DNA of 64,000 bases from Hyphomicrobiales bacterium (lineage in GTDB: Bacteria > Pseudomonadota > Alphaproteobacteria > Rhizobiales > Rhizobiaceae): assembly GCA_900489925.1 (NCBI GenBank), contig UEHQ01000006.1, forward strand, positions 123,943 to 187,942, written 5' to 3'. Below are positions 1 to 8,737 of the stretch, in pieces (positions within the stretch are counted from its first letter, which is position 1; the number at the start of each line of letters is the position of its first letter). Made by a program: the position numbers and the translations under genes. The notes beneath the pieces are model-generated. The model saw only the letters and a list, made by a program, of their open reading frames with translations, searched no databases and was not told the origin of the DNA.

Positions 1-259
1 GAGACAACTTGGCGTTTATTTTGTTCGATAAGCCAGTTCCGAACGGCGCGGATACCTATCAGGAATAGTCGGTACGTACAGATCGAGGGTTCTGCGATCT
101 GGAACGCGAGCTGCCTCAAAATTCGCAAGTAGCGAGGTCTTCGAAGTTACGTGCATATTTGTAACGACCACTTCCCCAATTTGGCCGCCGCTCCATGTTC
201 AAGACTCTTGAAATCCAATATTAGGTTGGTGCCGGCGGCGGGGACTGGGAACAGGGCGA

Positions 260-1411
260 ATGCGGTGGGTTGTAAGTGCCGTGGCTGCGATGATCGACAT
301 TCGCTCGTGGCGGGCGGCGGTGCTTTTGCTGGCCTTCGCCTTTGCACCGATCGCCATTTCAGAAAGCGTGATAGCAGAAGATTTGCCGCCGGCGTCGCTC
401 GGCTTCCCAGATCGTGAACTTGTGGTCGGGACGAAGGAAGCGCCACCATTCGCGATGAAGGATGCCGAGGGAAACTGGACCGGCATTTCGATTGATCTTT
501 GGCGCTCAATCTCTCAAAAGCTCGGCATCAGGTTCCGCTTTGTCGAGCAGCCCTCGATCCAGCAATTGGTAGACATGACCGCGCGTGGCGATTGCGACCT
601 TTCGGTGGCCGCAATCACCGTTACGGCCGAGAGGGAACGCAGTCTTGACTTCTCGCAACCATTTTACGACACGGGTCTTGGTATTGCCGTCGCGGTAGAC
701 AGCGTTTCGGTTTGGCATGAAATCCTCCGCACCATGATATCCTTCGGCTTCATGCAGGCCGCTGGTGCACTTATTGCCATTTCCCTTGGTGTGGGCGCGC
801 TCATTTGGCTCTTCGAGCGCCGCCACAACGAGGACTTCGGCGGCGGCGCAGCAAAGGGCCTAGGCGCCAGCATCTGGTGGTCAGCAGAAGCAATGACGCA
901 GGCCAGCACCGGACACCGGGGGCCGAAGACACTTGCAGGAAGGATCCTAGCCATCATCTGGATGGTCGTATCCATCATCACCATCGCGGTTTTCACGGCC
1001 AGCGTCACATCGGCACTCACGACCCGTCAAATGCGCGGCATCGTGAACGGATTGGAGGATCTACCGGTTGTGCGCGTCGGCGCGGTCACTGGTTCAGCTA
1101 CGGTCGGATTCCTTGACGGAGAGAGGATCAAACATCAGGACTTCGCCAATGTCCAAGATGGCTTCAAGGCTTTGGTAGCTCATAAAATCGATGCTTTCGT
1201 ATACGATAAACCGTTGCTTGCCTGGACGGCAGAACAGCAATTCGCGTCGAGCGTACGTGTCCTCGACACTGTGTTCGATCCGCAGAACTATGGCGTAGCG
1301 ATGCCTACGGGAAGCCGATATCGCGAGGCAATCGATATCGCCATCCTGGAGACAATACAGGACGACAAATGGAAGCAGACCCTTTTCCGATATCTCGGCG
1401 ACGGGAAATGA
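260..1411 (+). CDS. Bacterial ionotropic glutamate receptor-like (GluR0-type) ligand-gated channel protein
   Basis: A 383-residue protein with the split layout of prokaryotic glutamate-receptor channels: N-terminal hydrophobic signal/anchor (about 18-36), first half of a periplasmic amino-acid-binding-like domain (about 52-150), membrane helix (about 162-185), pore loop (about 203-222), second membrane helix (about 228-253), then the second half of the binding domain (about 262-383). The pore segment WWSAEAMTQASTGHRGPKT aligns without gaps to the GluR0-type WWxAxxMTTVGYGDxxPKT, but the potassium filter TVGYG reads QASTG. The protein should sit in the inner membrane and respond to an extracytoplasmic ligand; ligand and ion are unknown. 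An alternative ATG lies at 290. The gene stands alone. The family call is firm; channel function is inferred. Confidence 0.82.
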   Translation: MRWVVSAVAAMIDIRSWRAAVLLLAFAFAPIAISESVIAEDLPPASLGFPDRELVVGTKEAPPFAMKDAEGNWTGISIDLWRSISQKLGIRFRFVEQPSIQQLVDMTARGDCDLSVAAITVTAERERSLDFSQPFYDTGLGIAVAVDSVSVWHEILRTMISFGFMQAAGALIAISLGVGALIWLFERRHNEDFGGGAAKGLGASIWWSAEAMTQASTGHRGPKTLAGRILAIIWMVVSIITIAVFTASVTSALTTRQMRGIVNGLEDLPVVRVGAVTGSATVGFLDGERIKHQDFANVQDGFKALVAHKIDAFVYDKPLLAWTAEQQFASSVRVLDTVFDPQNYGVAMPTGSRYREAIDIAILETIQDDKWKQTLFRYLGDGK

Positions 1412-1506
1412 GGTGAGCTGTCTGGTGTATCATGTCGAGGAAATGGGCATTTCGGAAATCCAAATGGTACGTTCTCCGGGACAGAGTTTCTGTTGGAGGA
1501 CCGCTC

Positions 1507-1875
1507 CTATTTCCCGATCGACGGGCGTGCGGGAGCTTGGTGGCAGGAGGAGGCTATCTCGGCAAGAGTGTGAGCGGAACCGGGGGATGCGATGGCGTTC
1601 CAACACATTAGCGCGATTTCTTTCCGCTCGAGGTCGCAAAGCGGGCTAGGATTGGCGCGTCGCCATTTCAGCGTATTTCGGATGCCACCACCGATATACC
1701 CTGCGAGCGTCGAGTCCTGAACGTCGGAAAGCAGGCCCTCCCGACGTGCTCCAGCCATGATGCTCACGGAGTATTTCGTCACCGCGTCGAAAATCTCGGC
1801 GAGCTCCGCCGGCGTGATCAATGGGACGTTCGATAAGTACTCAAACAGTATCGCTCTGTTCGGGTCACTTGCCAT
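1507..1875 (-). pseudogene. C-terminal domain of a TetR-type regulator without its HTH half (remnant)
   Basis: A 122-residue frame whose body resembles the ligand domain of TetR regulators (an EIFDAVTKYSVSIMAGARREG helix pair, then an IGGGIRNTLKWRRA stretch followed by SP and a conserved late helix). No helix-turn-helix domain precedes it in any frame between 1876 and 2100, and no convincing ribosome-binding site precedes the ATG. It is best read as the 3' half of a decayed regulator. It could instead be a small hypothetical gene. The rest of 1412-2087 shows nothing I recognise. Confidence 0.4.
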
Positions 1876-2087
1876 CGTCGATGTGTTTTGGGTGCTGCTT
1901 CAAGGAGAACGGCCATTGCCAATCGCGTCGCTAGCAGAGGACTGCCTGATGTCGCGCGGATGTTGCTGGAAGTGGCGAAAACCAACAAGTACCGCGGGCT
2001 GAGCGCTATATAATGTTTTTGGATCGCCTCCGCCGATCACGCTCGCCCTCAATGCGGCCTCAAATAGCTGTGTAGGAGCCCATCAAA

Positions 2088-2105
2088 CCGTCATAGAAAT
2101 TTCAC
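2088..2105 (+). promoter_or_regulatory. PHO-box-like element upstream of the ugp-like operon
   Basis: CCGTCATAGAAATTTCAC matches 14 of 18 positions of the enterobacterial PHO box (CTGTCATAWAWCTGTCAY), with the two seven-base units 11 bp apart. It lies 77 bp before the binding-protein start. A GAAATTTC palindrome (2096-2103) overlaps it and could alternatively be an RpiR operator. PhoB control is inferred; it fits because ugp operons respond to phosphate starvation in other bacteria. Confidence 0.5.
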
Positions 2106-2181
2106 AGGCCGTTCAACCAACTGTCTTGAAGGCCCTCTAAACCGCCCCTCATTGCAATCGTATTTGCAGAAGGAGCGATAA

Positions 2182-3441
2182 ATGTCACGGAAATTGCAAC
2201 TCGCATTGGCGGCAAGTGTCGCTTGCTTCCTCGGTGCCGCCAGCGCCGCCGACGCGGCCACGACCGTCAAATTCTGGCATACGTTCAGCAAGTCGCAGGG
2301 CGAGGCCCTCAACAAGATCATCGCGAACTTCGAGAAGGCCAATCCTGATATCGACGTCGAGGCCGAGTTCGTCGGCGATTACAACGATGTCGTCTCCAAG
2401 CTGCAGGCCGCGATCCCGGCCCGACGTGCTCCGGACGCGGTCATCCTCGAAGTCACACGCTATGGCCTGTTTGCCAACAACAATATTCTGACTGACCTCA
2501 CGCCCTACTTCGATGCGGACCCGCTCAAGGCAGATCTATACGACTACGCCCGCGAAGTCGGCGTCATTGGTGGAAAGAACTTCATCGTTCCGTTCAACTC
2601 CTCAACACCTGTCGTGTACTTCAACAAGGACATCTTCAAGCGCGCCGGGCTGACCGAAGACACGCCGCTCAATACGTTCGATGACATCTCTGCAGCTGCA
2701 AAGACGATTTCCGAAAAGCTGGGCTCCGAGGGTATAAGCGGCATTGCGGCTCCCGGCCAGTTCGCGCGCTGGGGTGTGGTCATGGCCAATGACAGCGAGC
2801 TCGTTGACCCAGCGTCCGGCGAAATCCTTCTCGACAAGCCGAACACTATCGAAGCGTACCAGTGGATGGCCTCGCTTGTTGCAAAGGACAAGGTGGCTTC
2901 GCCCGACGGCGTCACGGACGAGGACAAGGGTCGCGATGCGTTCCTTGCGAAGAAGGTCGGGATCATGATGAACTCAACCGGAAACTACGGTGGTTCGAAG
3001 AAGGCGCTTGGTGATACCCTCGCCGTCAGACCCATGCCTTGCAACAAGACGTGCTCGGTGCCGATTGGTGGCGCTGGTATCGGCATCCTCGCATCCTCGC
3101 CGAAGGACGTTCAGGACGCCGCTTACAAGTTCATCAGCTATGCCGCTTCACCCGAGGCAAACGCCACCTGGTTTGCCGCGACTGGCTATCTGCCAATCAA
3201 CAAGAAAAGCGCTGACATGCCGACAGCCAAGGAGGCTCTTGCGACGCAGCCAGGCATCGACGTCGCGATCAATTCGCTTCCGGTCGCCCATGGCCGCGCC
3301 CGAACCACCGTCGTTACCTGGATGCGGTCGACGGAATACAAGATGTGGGAAGCCATGGCGCTCGGCCAGCGCGACGTCGCGGAAACGATGAAGGATTTCG
3401 CCCAGCAGACGCGGGACGAAGAAAAGCGAGCAAGTAACTGA
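2182..3441 (+). CDS. ugpB: Glycerol-3-phosphate/glycerophosphodiester ABC transporter, substrate-binding protein (UgpB-like)
   Basis: A 419-residue periplasmic binding protein of the family-1 carbohydrate type. A Sec signal peptide ends near ASAADA (about residue 25) and is followed by TTVKFWHTFSKSQGEALN. The segment PFNSSTPVVYFNKDIFKRAGL near residues 134-154 corresponds closely to the PFNSSTPVxYYNKDAFKKAGL stretch of E. coli UgpB, supporting a glycerol-phosphate-type ligand over a plain sugar. The start is supported by AGAAGGAG seven bases upstream. It opens a six-gene run with two permeases, a phosphodiesterase, an ATPase and an RpiR regulator. Exact substrate (glycerol-3-phosphate or a glycerophosphodiester) is inferred from that context. 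Confidence 0.85.
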   Translation: MSRKLQLALAASVACFLGAASAADAATTVKFWHTFSKSQGEALNKIIANFEKANPDIDVEAEFVGDYNDVVSKLQAAIPARRAPDAVILEVTRYGLFANNNILTDLTPYFDADPLKADLYDYAREVGVIGGKNFIVPFNSSTPVVYFNKDIFKRAGLTEDTPLNTFDDISAAAKTISEKLGSEGISGIAAPGQFARWGVVMANDSELVDPASGEILLDKPNTIEAYQWMASLVAKDKVASPDGVTDEDKGRDAFLAKKVGIMMNSTGNYGGSKKALGDTLAVRPMPCNKTCSVPIGGAGIGILASSPKDVQDAAYKFISYAASPEANATWFAATGYLPINKKSADMPTAKEALATQPGIDVAINSLPVAHGRARTTVVTWMRSTEYKMWEAMALGQRDVAETMKDFAQQTRDEEKRASN

Positions 3442-3452
3442 TAAAATAGGAG

Positions 3453-3479
3453 GTCGGCGTCTGACACTCAGGCGTCGAC
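3453..3479 (+). promoter_or_regulatory. Intercistronic stem-loop between binding-protein and permease genes, next to a displaced Shine-Dalgarno
   Basis: GTCGGCGTCTGA (3453-3464) pairs with TCAGGCGTCGAC (3468-3479) around a CAC loop: 12 pairs, two of them G-U. The strong ribosome-binding sequence AGGAGGT (3448-3454) lies at the 5' foot of the stem, 38 bases before the permease ATG at 3492. With the hairpin folded, the unpaired spacing from AGGAG to the ATG shrinks to about 12 bases. The stem probably also stabilises the 3' end of the binding-protein message. There is no T-run, so a full terminator is unlikely. Confidence 0.6.
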
Positions 3480-3491
3480 ACTTTTCCCCGG

Positions 3492-4361
3492 ATGCGTCGT
3501 TTCCTGACACCATACTTGCTGGTTGCGCCGTTGATGATCTTCATCGCGGTGTTTACCTATGTTCCTATCTTCATGAGCCTGAACCTCAGTTTCAGGCAAT
3601 GGAACTTCCTGTCGCCCGACATGCCTTTTGTCGGCCTTCGTAACTACGAGCAACTACTGTCATCGAGCGACCTCTGGAACTCTCTGCGGGTGACGTTGCT
3701 TTTTACGGTCCTCTCCGTGCCGTTGCGGCTTGCGCTTGCTGTATTCGCAGCCAGCTATCTGGTTCGAGAAAGTGCCCCATCGCGAATTTTGCGAGGAGCG
3801 CTATTTCTCCCCGCGGTGACCTCCACCGTTTCGATCGGCGTGGTGTTTTCCTGGGTGTTTGCGACCGATTACGGGACGGTCAACGCCCTGCTTGGTCACC
3901 TCGGCCTTGGCAAGGTTCAATGGCTGCAGGACCCTCACCTAGCACTCTGGGTTCTCATCTTCGTCAACACCTGGAAGCAGCTGGGCTATGACGTCGTCAT
4001 CTACATTGCTGGCCTCCAGGCGATCCCGCAGGACTTGTACGACGCCGCCGCTATTGACGGAGGCAAGCGCGCTCATGTGTTTCGGCGAGTCACACTGCCA
4101 CTCGTGATGCCCACAACCTACTTCCTGCTTGTCATCTCGGTCATCGAAGCCTTCCAGGTGTTCACGATCGTCAATGTCATGACGAAGGGAGGTCCGGCAG
4201 GGGCAACCGATATGCTGGTCAACTTGCTGTTCGAGATCGGGTTTGTGCTGTTCGACATCGGACGCGGGTCGGCGCTTGCCGTCCTGTTGTTCGTTCTTCT
4301 CGTCCTCCTGGCATTCCTGAAATCGCGCATCATCGGGCGAAAGGTGCACTATGAAGCCTGA
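3492..4361 (+). CDS. ugpA: ABC transporter permease (UgpA-like)
   Basis: A 289-residue inner-membrane permease of the MalF/UgpA family with about six hydrophobic helices, starting at MRRFLTPYLLVAPLMIFIAVF. The coupling motif near residues 180-196, DLYDAAAIDGGKRAHVFRRV followed by TLPLVMP, is the EAA loop that docks on the ATPase. It follows the binding-protein gene after a 50-base spacer containing a hairpin and overlaps the next permease gene by 11 bases, indicating coupled translation. It is expected to form a heterodimer with the product of the 4351-5160 gene. Confidence 0.88.
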   Translation: MRRFLTPYLLVAPLMIFIAVFTYVPIFMSLNLSFRQWNFLSPDMPFVGLRNYEQLLSSSDLWNSLRVTLLFTVLSVPLRLALAVFAASYLVRESAPSRILRGALFLPAVTSTVSIGVVFSWVFATDYGTVNALLGHLGLGKVQWLQDPHLALWVLIFVNTWKQLGYDVVIYIAGLQAIPQDLYDAAAIDGGKRAHVFRRVTLPLVMPTTYFLLVISVIEAFQVFTIVNVMTKGGPAGATDMLVNLLFEIGFVLFDIGRGSALAVLLFVLLVLLAFLKSRIIGRKVHYEA

Positions 4362-5160
4362 AAACCCAATGCTGGCTACAGCTGCGCTTTTTGCTGGGCT
4401 GCTCTTTCTCTCACCGGTGCTCTATTCGATCTGGATATCGTTCCAGACCGTTGATGCCTACTATGCTGGCCAAGCCAGCTTCACCCTTGAAAATTACACG
4501 CGTGCAGTGAGCGAATTCAACTTCGGGCGCTATCTTCTCAACAGCCTGATCGTGTCCGGCCTTGTCACCCTGCTCGGCATATCGCTTGCAACGCTGGCAG
4601 CCTTTGCGTTTGCGCGTTTCACCTTCCCCGGCGGCAATTTTCTCTTTGGCGCAACTGTCGCCACTTTGATGATCCCGAGCCATATAAGCCTCATTCCGAA
4701 CTATCTGACTCTCGCCAAGGTGGGATTGCTCGACAGCTATGCCGGTCTGATCCTTCCGGCAGTTTCGAACGGGTTCGCTGCCTTCTTCTTGAGGCAGTAC
4801 ATCCGTGGCATCCCCAAGTCGTTGGATGAGGCGGCATACATGGACGGAGCGACGCCGCTGAAAGTGCTTTGGCGCATTATCGTGCCGCTGTGCCGGCCAG
4901 CCATTGCGTCAATGGCGCTCTATATCTTCATGACCGAGTGGAACAGCTACATCTGGCCACTCGTCGCGGTCGGCAAGGAAAACCTTTACACGCTCCAGAT
5001 CGGACTTGCCCGGCTTTATCGCATCAATCCTGGAGAGGGCCTGGTCGACTGGCCCTTGGTCATGGCCGCCTCCACCGTCACCATTCTCCCTGTCCTCATC
5101 GGCTTTTTCTTGGTCGAGCGGCATCTCGTGCGCGGCATCACTCTTGGCGCTGTGAAGTAA
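4351..5160 (+). CDS. ugpE: ABC transporter permease (UgpE-like)
   Basis: A 269-residue permease of the MalG/UgpE family. The first helix (about 8-30) is LATAALFAGLLFLSPVLYSI, and the EAA loop reads SLDEAAYMDGATPLKVLWRI then IVPLCRPA. The C-terminus ends in the LVRGITLGAVK sequence typical of this family. It overlaps the upstream permease gene by 11 bases and is followed after 15 bases by a phosphodiesterase gene, so membrane transport and phosphodiester cleavage are made from one message. Confidence 0.88.
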   Translation: MKPENPMLATAALFAGLLFLSPVLYSIWISFQTVDAYYAGQASFTLENYTRAVSEFNFGRYLLNSLIVSGLVTLLGISLATLAAFAFARFTFPGGNFLFGATVATLMIPSHISLIPNYLTLAKVGLLDSYAGLILPAVSNGFAAFFLRQYIRGIPKSLDEAAYMDGATPLKVLWRIIVPLCRPAIASMALYIFMTEWNSYIWPLVAVGKENLYTLQIGLARLYRINPGEGLVDWPLVMAASTVTILPVLIGFFLVERHLVRGITLGAVK

Positions 5161-5175
5161 AGGAATATTTGAAGA

Positions 5176-5919
5176 ATGACACGTATCGCATCGCATAGGG
5201 GCGGAACGCTAGAGTTTGGCGACAGTACTCCTCAAGGGTTTTCAGCGACCGCACGGATGAATGTCGAGGAAGTCGAGTTCGATGTTCATCCGACATCGGA
5301 CGGCGCAATTGTCGTGCATCATGACGCGACGCTGGACGCGACAACCGACACTTCCGGAACGATCGCGCAAATGCCCTTGGCGGAAATCCGCGGCGCCACG
5401 ATACGATACAGCGCGGGTGGTCACCCTCTGACGTTGGATGAACTCTGCTCGATCTACGTGGACAGCAATGTGGACTTTCGCTGCGAGATCAAGCCCGGCG
5501 TCAACGGCCTGCCCTACGAACACTTTGTAGACCGGGTCGTCGCGCTGCTGCGGCAACGCAACATGCTGGAGCGAACGACCTTTTCGTCCTTCCTCATTCC
5601 CTCGATGGACACGCTCTTGCAGGCAAGCGACCGTCCGTCGCTTTGGTTGGTCAGCCCCCCGGTTCTCCGGCAGCTTGGTCAAGACGCCGTCGTCAAGCTC
5701 GCGGTGGCCCACGGGATCAAGGAAATCGGTGTCCATATCGACACGGCCGACGCAACGCTGCAATCCCGCGTCGCCGCGGCGGGCCTGGACTTCGGTTGCT
5801 GGGCGGCGCATTCGGTTTGGCAAATCGAGAAAGCGTTCGAGTTGGGCGTGAAGGTGTTCACGACCGATCGTCCCACGCTCGCCATGGCCATTCGTGAAAG
5901 ACGCGGGGCATCGGCATGA
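5176..5919 (+). CDS. Glycerophosphodiester phosphodiesterase (GDPD family)
   Basis: A 247-residue GDPD-family enzyme without a signal peptide, so it should act in the cytoplasm on imported glycerophosphodiesters, releasing glycerol-3-phosphate and an alcohol. Signature residues are present in order: HRGG at 7-10, the metal pair E34/D36 (EFDVHPT), HHD at 48-50, and CEIKPG near 104. Length matches bacterial UgpQ. The usual PENT stretch after HRG is replaced by a divergent segment, so the substrate may differ from that of E. coli UgpQ. The stop overlaps the ATPase start by four bases. The gene order (binding protein, two permeases, phosphodiesterase, ATPase) strongly links it to the importer. 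Confidence 0.85.
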   Translation: MTRIASHRGGTLEFGDSTPQGFSATARMNVEEVEFDVHPTSDGAIVVHHDATLDATTDTSGTIAQMPLAEIRGATIRYSAGGHPLTLDELCSIYVDSNVDFRCEIKPGVNGLPYEHFVDRVVALLRQRNMLERTTFSSFLIPSMDTLLQASDRPSLWLVSPPVLRQLGQDAVVKLAVAHGIKEIGVHIDTADATLQSRVAAAGLDFGCWAAHSVWQIEKAFELGVKVFTTDRPTLAMAIRERRGASA

Positions 5920-6974
5920 CTGGTATATCCCTTCGTGGCGTGCGCAAAGCATATCCCGCCGGCCCCACAGTCCTGCATGGTGTCTCGCTAGACATTCAAC
6001 CCGGCGAGTTCGTAGTCATTGTCGGCCCTTCCGGTTGCGGGAAGTCAACCTTGCTCAGACTGATCGCTGGCTTGGATCGATGTGACGACGGGGAGATCAG
6101 AATTCGCGGAAAGGTCGCCAACAATCTCGCCCCTCAAGACCGCGATATCGCGATGATTTTCCAGAACTATGCGCTCTATCCGCATATGACCGTCCGGGAG
6201 AATATTGCATTCGGGCTCGAACTGCGCGGGATCAAGAAGGCCGAACGAAATGCGCGTGCCGAAGCGGTCGCCAAAACGCTGCAGCTCGATCAGTTTCTGG
6301 AACGGAAGCCGGGGGCACTCTCCGGCGGTCAGCGACAGCGCGTCGCCATGGGGCGGGCGATGGCTCGTGACACGTCGATATTTCTGATGGACGAGCCGCT
6401 GTCCAATCTCGACAACGCCCTTAGGATAACCATGCGAACGGAGATCAAGGAGCTTCATCGCCAGCTCGGTGCGACGACCGTCTATGTGACGCACGATCAA
6501 ACTGAGGCATTATCCTTGGCTGACCGGGTTGCGGTCATGAAAGACGGCCACTTGCAGCAGTTCGACAAGCCCGAAGTGATTTACGACGAGCCTGCGAACC
6601 GGTTCGTTGCCGCCTTCCTTGGCGTTCCACCGATTAACTTCATGGCTGCTTCCGCACTCGGCATACCCGGCGACGGAATAACGCTCGGCCTCCGTCCGGA
6701 GACGCTTTCATTGCATCCAGAAAAACCCGAGGGGGTCGTCCTCCCCGCCACCGTCAAGATGGCCGAGCTGACCGGATCGGACTTGGTTGCCCACTGCGAC
6801 ACACCAGTCGGCAGGGTGACGGTCATCGTGTCGCGCAGTAGCGGTCGTTTGCCCGGTGGTAACTGCTGGATCAGCGTTGACGCCGCACGAGCGCTCGTCT
6901 TCGATGACAGGACCGGAGAACGTGTCGATGTTGCAGGTAACCTCATCTTGACGAAAGCGAAAGTTTCACATTGA
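5916..6974 (+). CDS. ugpC: ABC transporter ATP-binding protein (UgpC/MalK-like)
   Basis: A 352-residue MalK-type ATPase. Visible are Walker [12 protein letters not shown] (about 38-48), Q-loop FQNYALYPHM, signature LSGGQRQRV (about 135), Walker [14 protein letters not shown] and switch histidine in VYVTHDQTEA. The C-terminal 110 residues form the regulatory TOBE-type region (LGLRPETLSLH). Its start overlaps the phosphodiesterase stop and its stop overlaps the TTG start of the RpiR gene by four bases each. It would energise the 3492-5160 permeases. Confidence 0.88.
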   Translation: MTGISLRGVRKAYPAGPTVLHGVSLDIQPGEFVVIVGPSGCGKSTLLRLIAGLDRCDDGEIRIRGKVANNLAPQDRDIAMIFQNYALYPHMTVRENIAFGLELRGIKKAERNARAEAVAKTLQLDQFLERKPGALSGGQRQRVAMGRAMARDTSIFLMDEPLSNLDNALRITMRTEIKELHRQLGATTVYVTHDQTEALSLADRVAVMKDGHLQQFDKPEVIYDEPANRFVAAFLGVPPINFMAASALGIPGDGITLGLRPETLSLHPEKPEGVVLPATVKMAELTGSDLVAHCDTPVGRVTVIVSRSSGRLPGGNCWISVDAARALVFDDRTGERVDVAGNLILTKAKVSH

Positions 6975-7861
6975 CGGACAACACTGGGACGACACCGCTC
7001 GCCTTGAGCGACCTAATCAACAAGTATTCCAGTCAACTCACCGAGGCCGATACGCGGCTTCTCGACGTCCTGGTGCGCGATCCTCTTCGCGGTGCGATGG
7101 AAAACGGCAAGGATGTGTCGTCGAGGGCTGGGGTTCATCCGGCATCCGCGGTTCGCCTCGCCCGCCGCCTGGGGTTCAAGGGATATCCCGAGTTCCGCGG
7201 GTTCCTTCGTGCTAGCCTGACCGAAGGCGGCAACGATTTCGAGAGCTCGGCCGCGCGGATGGCCGCACGGCTGATGAAGGCGGAAAACGGTGGTGCTCTT
7301 TCCTCGCTGATCGATAGTGAGATAGCCGCCCTGAACAGCCTCCGGAGTAGCGTTTCCGATCAGGACATCCGGCAATTTTCCGAAACGCTCAAGGGTGCCA
7401 GACGTATATTGGTGTTCGGACGCGGTCATGCGTCCTCCCTTACCGCGTTGATCGCACTAAGATTGGCGCGCTCCGGCTATGATGCAATCGATCTTGGCGC
7501 ACGAATGCATCAGTTGGCTGAAGTCATGGCATCGATCGGCGAGAGCGACGTCTTGTGGCTGTTGGCATTCCGTAAGGTGCCGAGCATCGTTGAAGACATA
7601 CGAGGGGCAGCGGCCACGCGCGGTGTGAAGACGCTGGCGCTGACGGATTTGCAGGGCGCGAGAATGGAGCCGGCTCCACATCACCAGATCGTTGTTTCGC
7701 GAGGACCGCCGGGAGAGTCCCAGTCGCTCGTCGTGCCCATGACAGTCGCTAACGCGGTCATCCTCGACCTGGCGGCAATTGACGACGGAAAGTCGATCCG
7801 CTCGCTTGCTGCCTTCCGGAAATTCCGCGAAAACGGAGGGCTGCCAGCGAGCGCCGTCTGA
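6971..7861 (+). CDS. MurR/RpiR-family transcriptional regulator with SIS domain
   Basis: A 296-residue regulator beginning with TTG in a TTGA overlap with the ATPase stop. The N-terminal RpiR helix-turn-helix (about 20-85) carries VSSRAGVHPASAVRLARRLGFKGYPEFR, the family hallmark for DNA contact. A SIS domain (about 125-260) with LVFGRGHASSLTALIALRLARSGY would bind a phosphorylated sugar or polyol. As the last gene of the ugp-like operon it probably controls it in response to a phosphate ester, possibly glycerol-3-phosphate or another hydrolysis product. No operator is proven; GAAATTTC at 2096-2103 is one candidate. Confidence 0.85.
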   Translation: MTDNTGTTPLALSDLINKYSSQLTEADTRLLDVLVRDPLRGAMENGKDVSSRAGVHPASAVRLARRLGFKGYPEFRGFLRASLTEGGNDFESSAARMAARLMKAENGGALSSLIDSEIAALNSLRSSVSDQDIRQFSETLKGARRILVFGRGHASSLTALIALRLARSGYDAIDLGARMHQLAEVMASIGESDVLWLLAFRKVPSIVEDIRGAAATRGVKTLALTDLQGARMEPAPHHQIVVSRGPPGESQSLVVPMTVANAVILDLAAIDDGKSIRSLAAFRKFRENGGLPASAV

Positions 7862-8030
7862 ACCGCCGACGCCTTATTCAGACTTTGTCCATCATTTGAC
7901 AAGGCGATCTCGAAGAATTGGACTTTGCGTTCTGGTCGGCCCGTCTCTTTGGTGGTTCGCGAAAATGCCCCCGAACCCAGCGATCGACGTGCCTCGCCAG
8001 GGCTTCAGCGCCCCAATGTCGGGCGAATAG

Positions 8031-8603
8031 CTAGCTCCCTTTAGCAAACATCGCAACTACATGCCCTACCCGCTCGTCGCGGTGCGTCGCCCTGATCCGG
8101 CCATGGCGCTCGAGCTCCGCCAATCCGTGTAACGTAGCCCAAAAAGATTCGGTCGCGATCTCGGAGTCGGCGCAAAACGGTTCGACGACAGCCATCATAG
8201 CCCCAAACCCGTCGCGCAGGACTTGAGGCGTGTCGGACTTCGCGAATCGAAGACCGCTCGGGAGCACAAACATGGCTTCGTACAGGGCTGGCCCCTCGAA
8301 TGCGAATTCAAGGTAGGCCATAGCGACGGCTTCGATAGACTCTGCCGGAGTTGCTCCTAGGCGGATCGCCGCCCGCAACGTGAGCGCCAGCTCGCCGAAC
8401 CCCTCGAGCGCAACCGCTCCGACGATAGCTTCGCGGTTTTCGAAATGGCCATATAGGACGGGCTGACTGTATTCGATCTCCTGCGCTAGGCGGCGAACGG
8501 TGACCGAAGCCCAGCCATCCCGTTCCGCAACCATTCTTGCGGCAGTGACAATCCGCTGCTCCCGCTCGGCTCTTTCCCGTTCTTTGCGCTCGCTGATACC
8601 CAT
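8031..8603 (-). CDS. TetR/AcrR-family transcriptional regulator
   Basis: A 190-residue TetR regulator. The N-terminal helix-turn-helix spans about 14-60 with RIVTAARMVAERDGWASVTVRRLAQEIEYSQPVLYGHFENREAI, and the C-terminal part resembles the TetR_C_13/WHG type domain (AMAYLEFAFEGPALYEAMF). It is divergent from a small DoxX-like membrane protein gene with a 134-bp gap that contains a 13-bp perfect inverted repeat inside a promoter. Repression of the neighbour, and probably autoregulation, is inferred. Confidence 0.85.
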   Translation of the reverse strand: MGISERKERERAEREQRIVTAARMVAERDGWASVTVRRLAQEIEYSQPVLYGHFENREAIVGAVALEGFGELALTLRAAIRLGATPAESIEAVAMAYLEFAFEGPALYEAMFVLPSGLRFAKSDTPQVLRDGFGAMMAVVEPFCADSEIATESFWATLHGLAELERHGRIRATHRDERVGHVVAMFAKGS

Positions 8604-8662
8604 TCTTCCACCTTCGATCGGCCGGAATGGACCTTAGCGATCTAAACGATCTGTAGCAACGA

Positions 8663-8692
8663 TTGACATTCTAGCATTGCTAGTTTTATGTT
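8663..8692 (+). promoter_or_regulatory. Promoter with an embedded TetR operator for the DoxX-like gene
   Basis: TTGACA (8663-8668) and TATGTT (8687-8692, four of six consensus bases) are 18 bp apart. Between them lies the perfect inverted repeat CTAGCA-T-TGCTAG (8671-8683). A repressor bound there would cover the spacer and block polymerase. The divergent TetR gene is the obvious candidate. The promoter is read from sequence; repression is inferred. Confidence 0.6.
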
Positions 8693-8737
8693 TCCCGCTA
8701 TCGCCAAGACGGCGATGAACACATTCAGGGTCTCTCA

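Noticed and set aside
2009..2014. Perfect TATAAT before the UgpB-like gene
   Set aside because: No acceptable -35 box lies 16-18 bp upstream, and it is far upstream of the PHO-box-like element; kept only as a curiosity.
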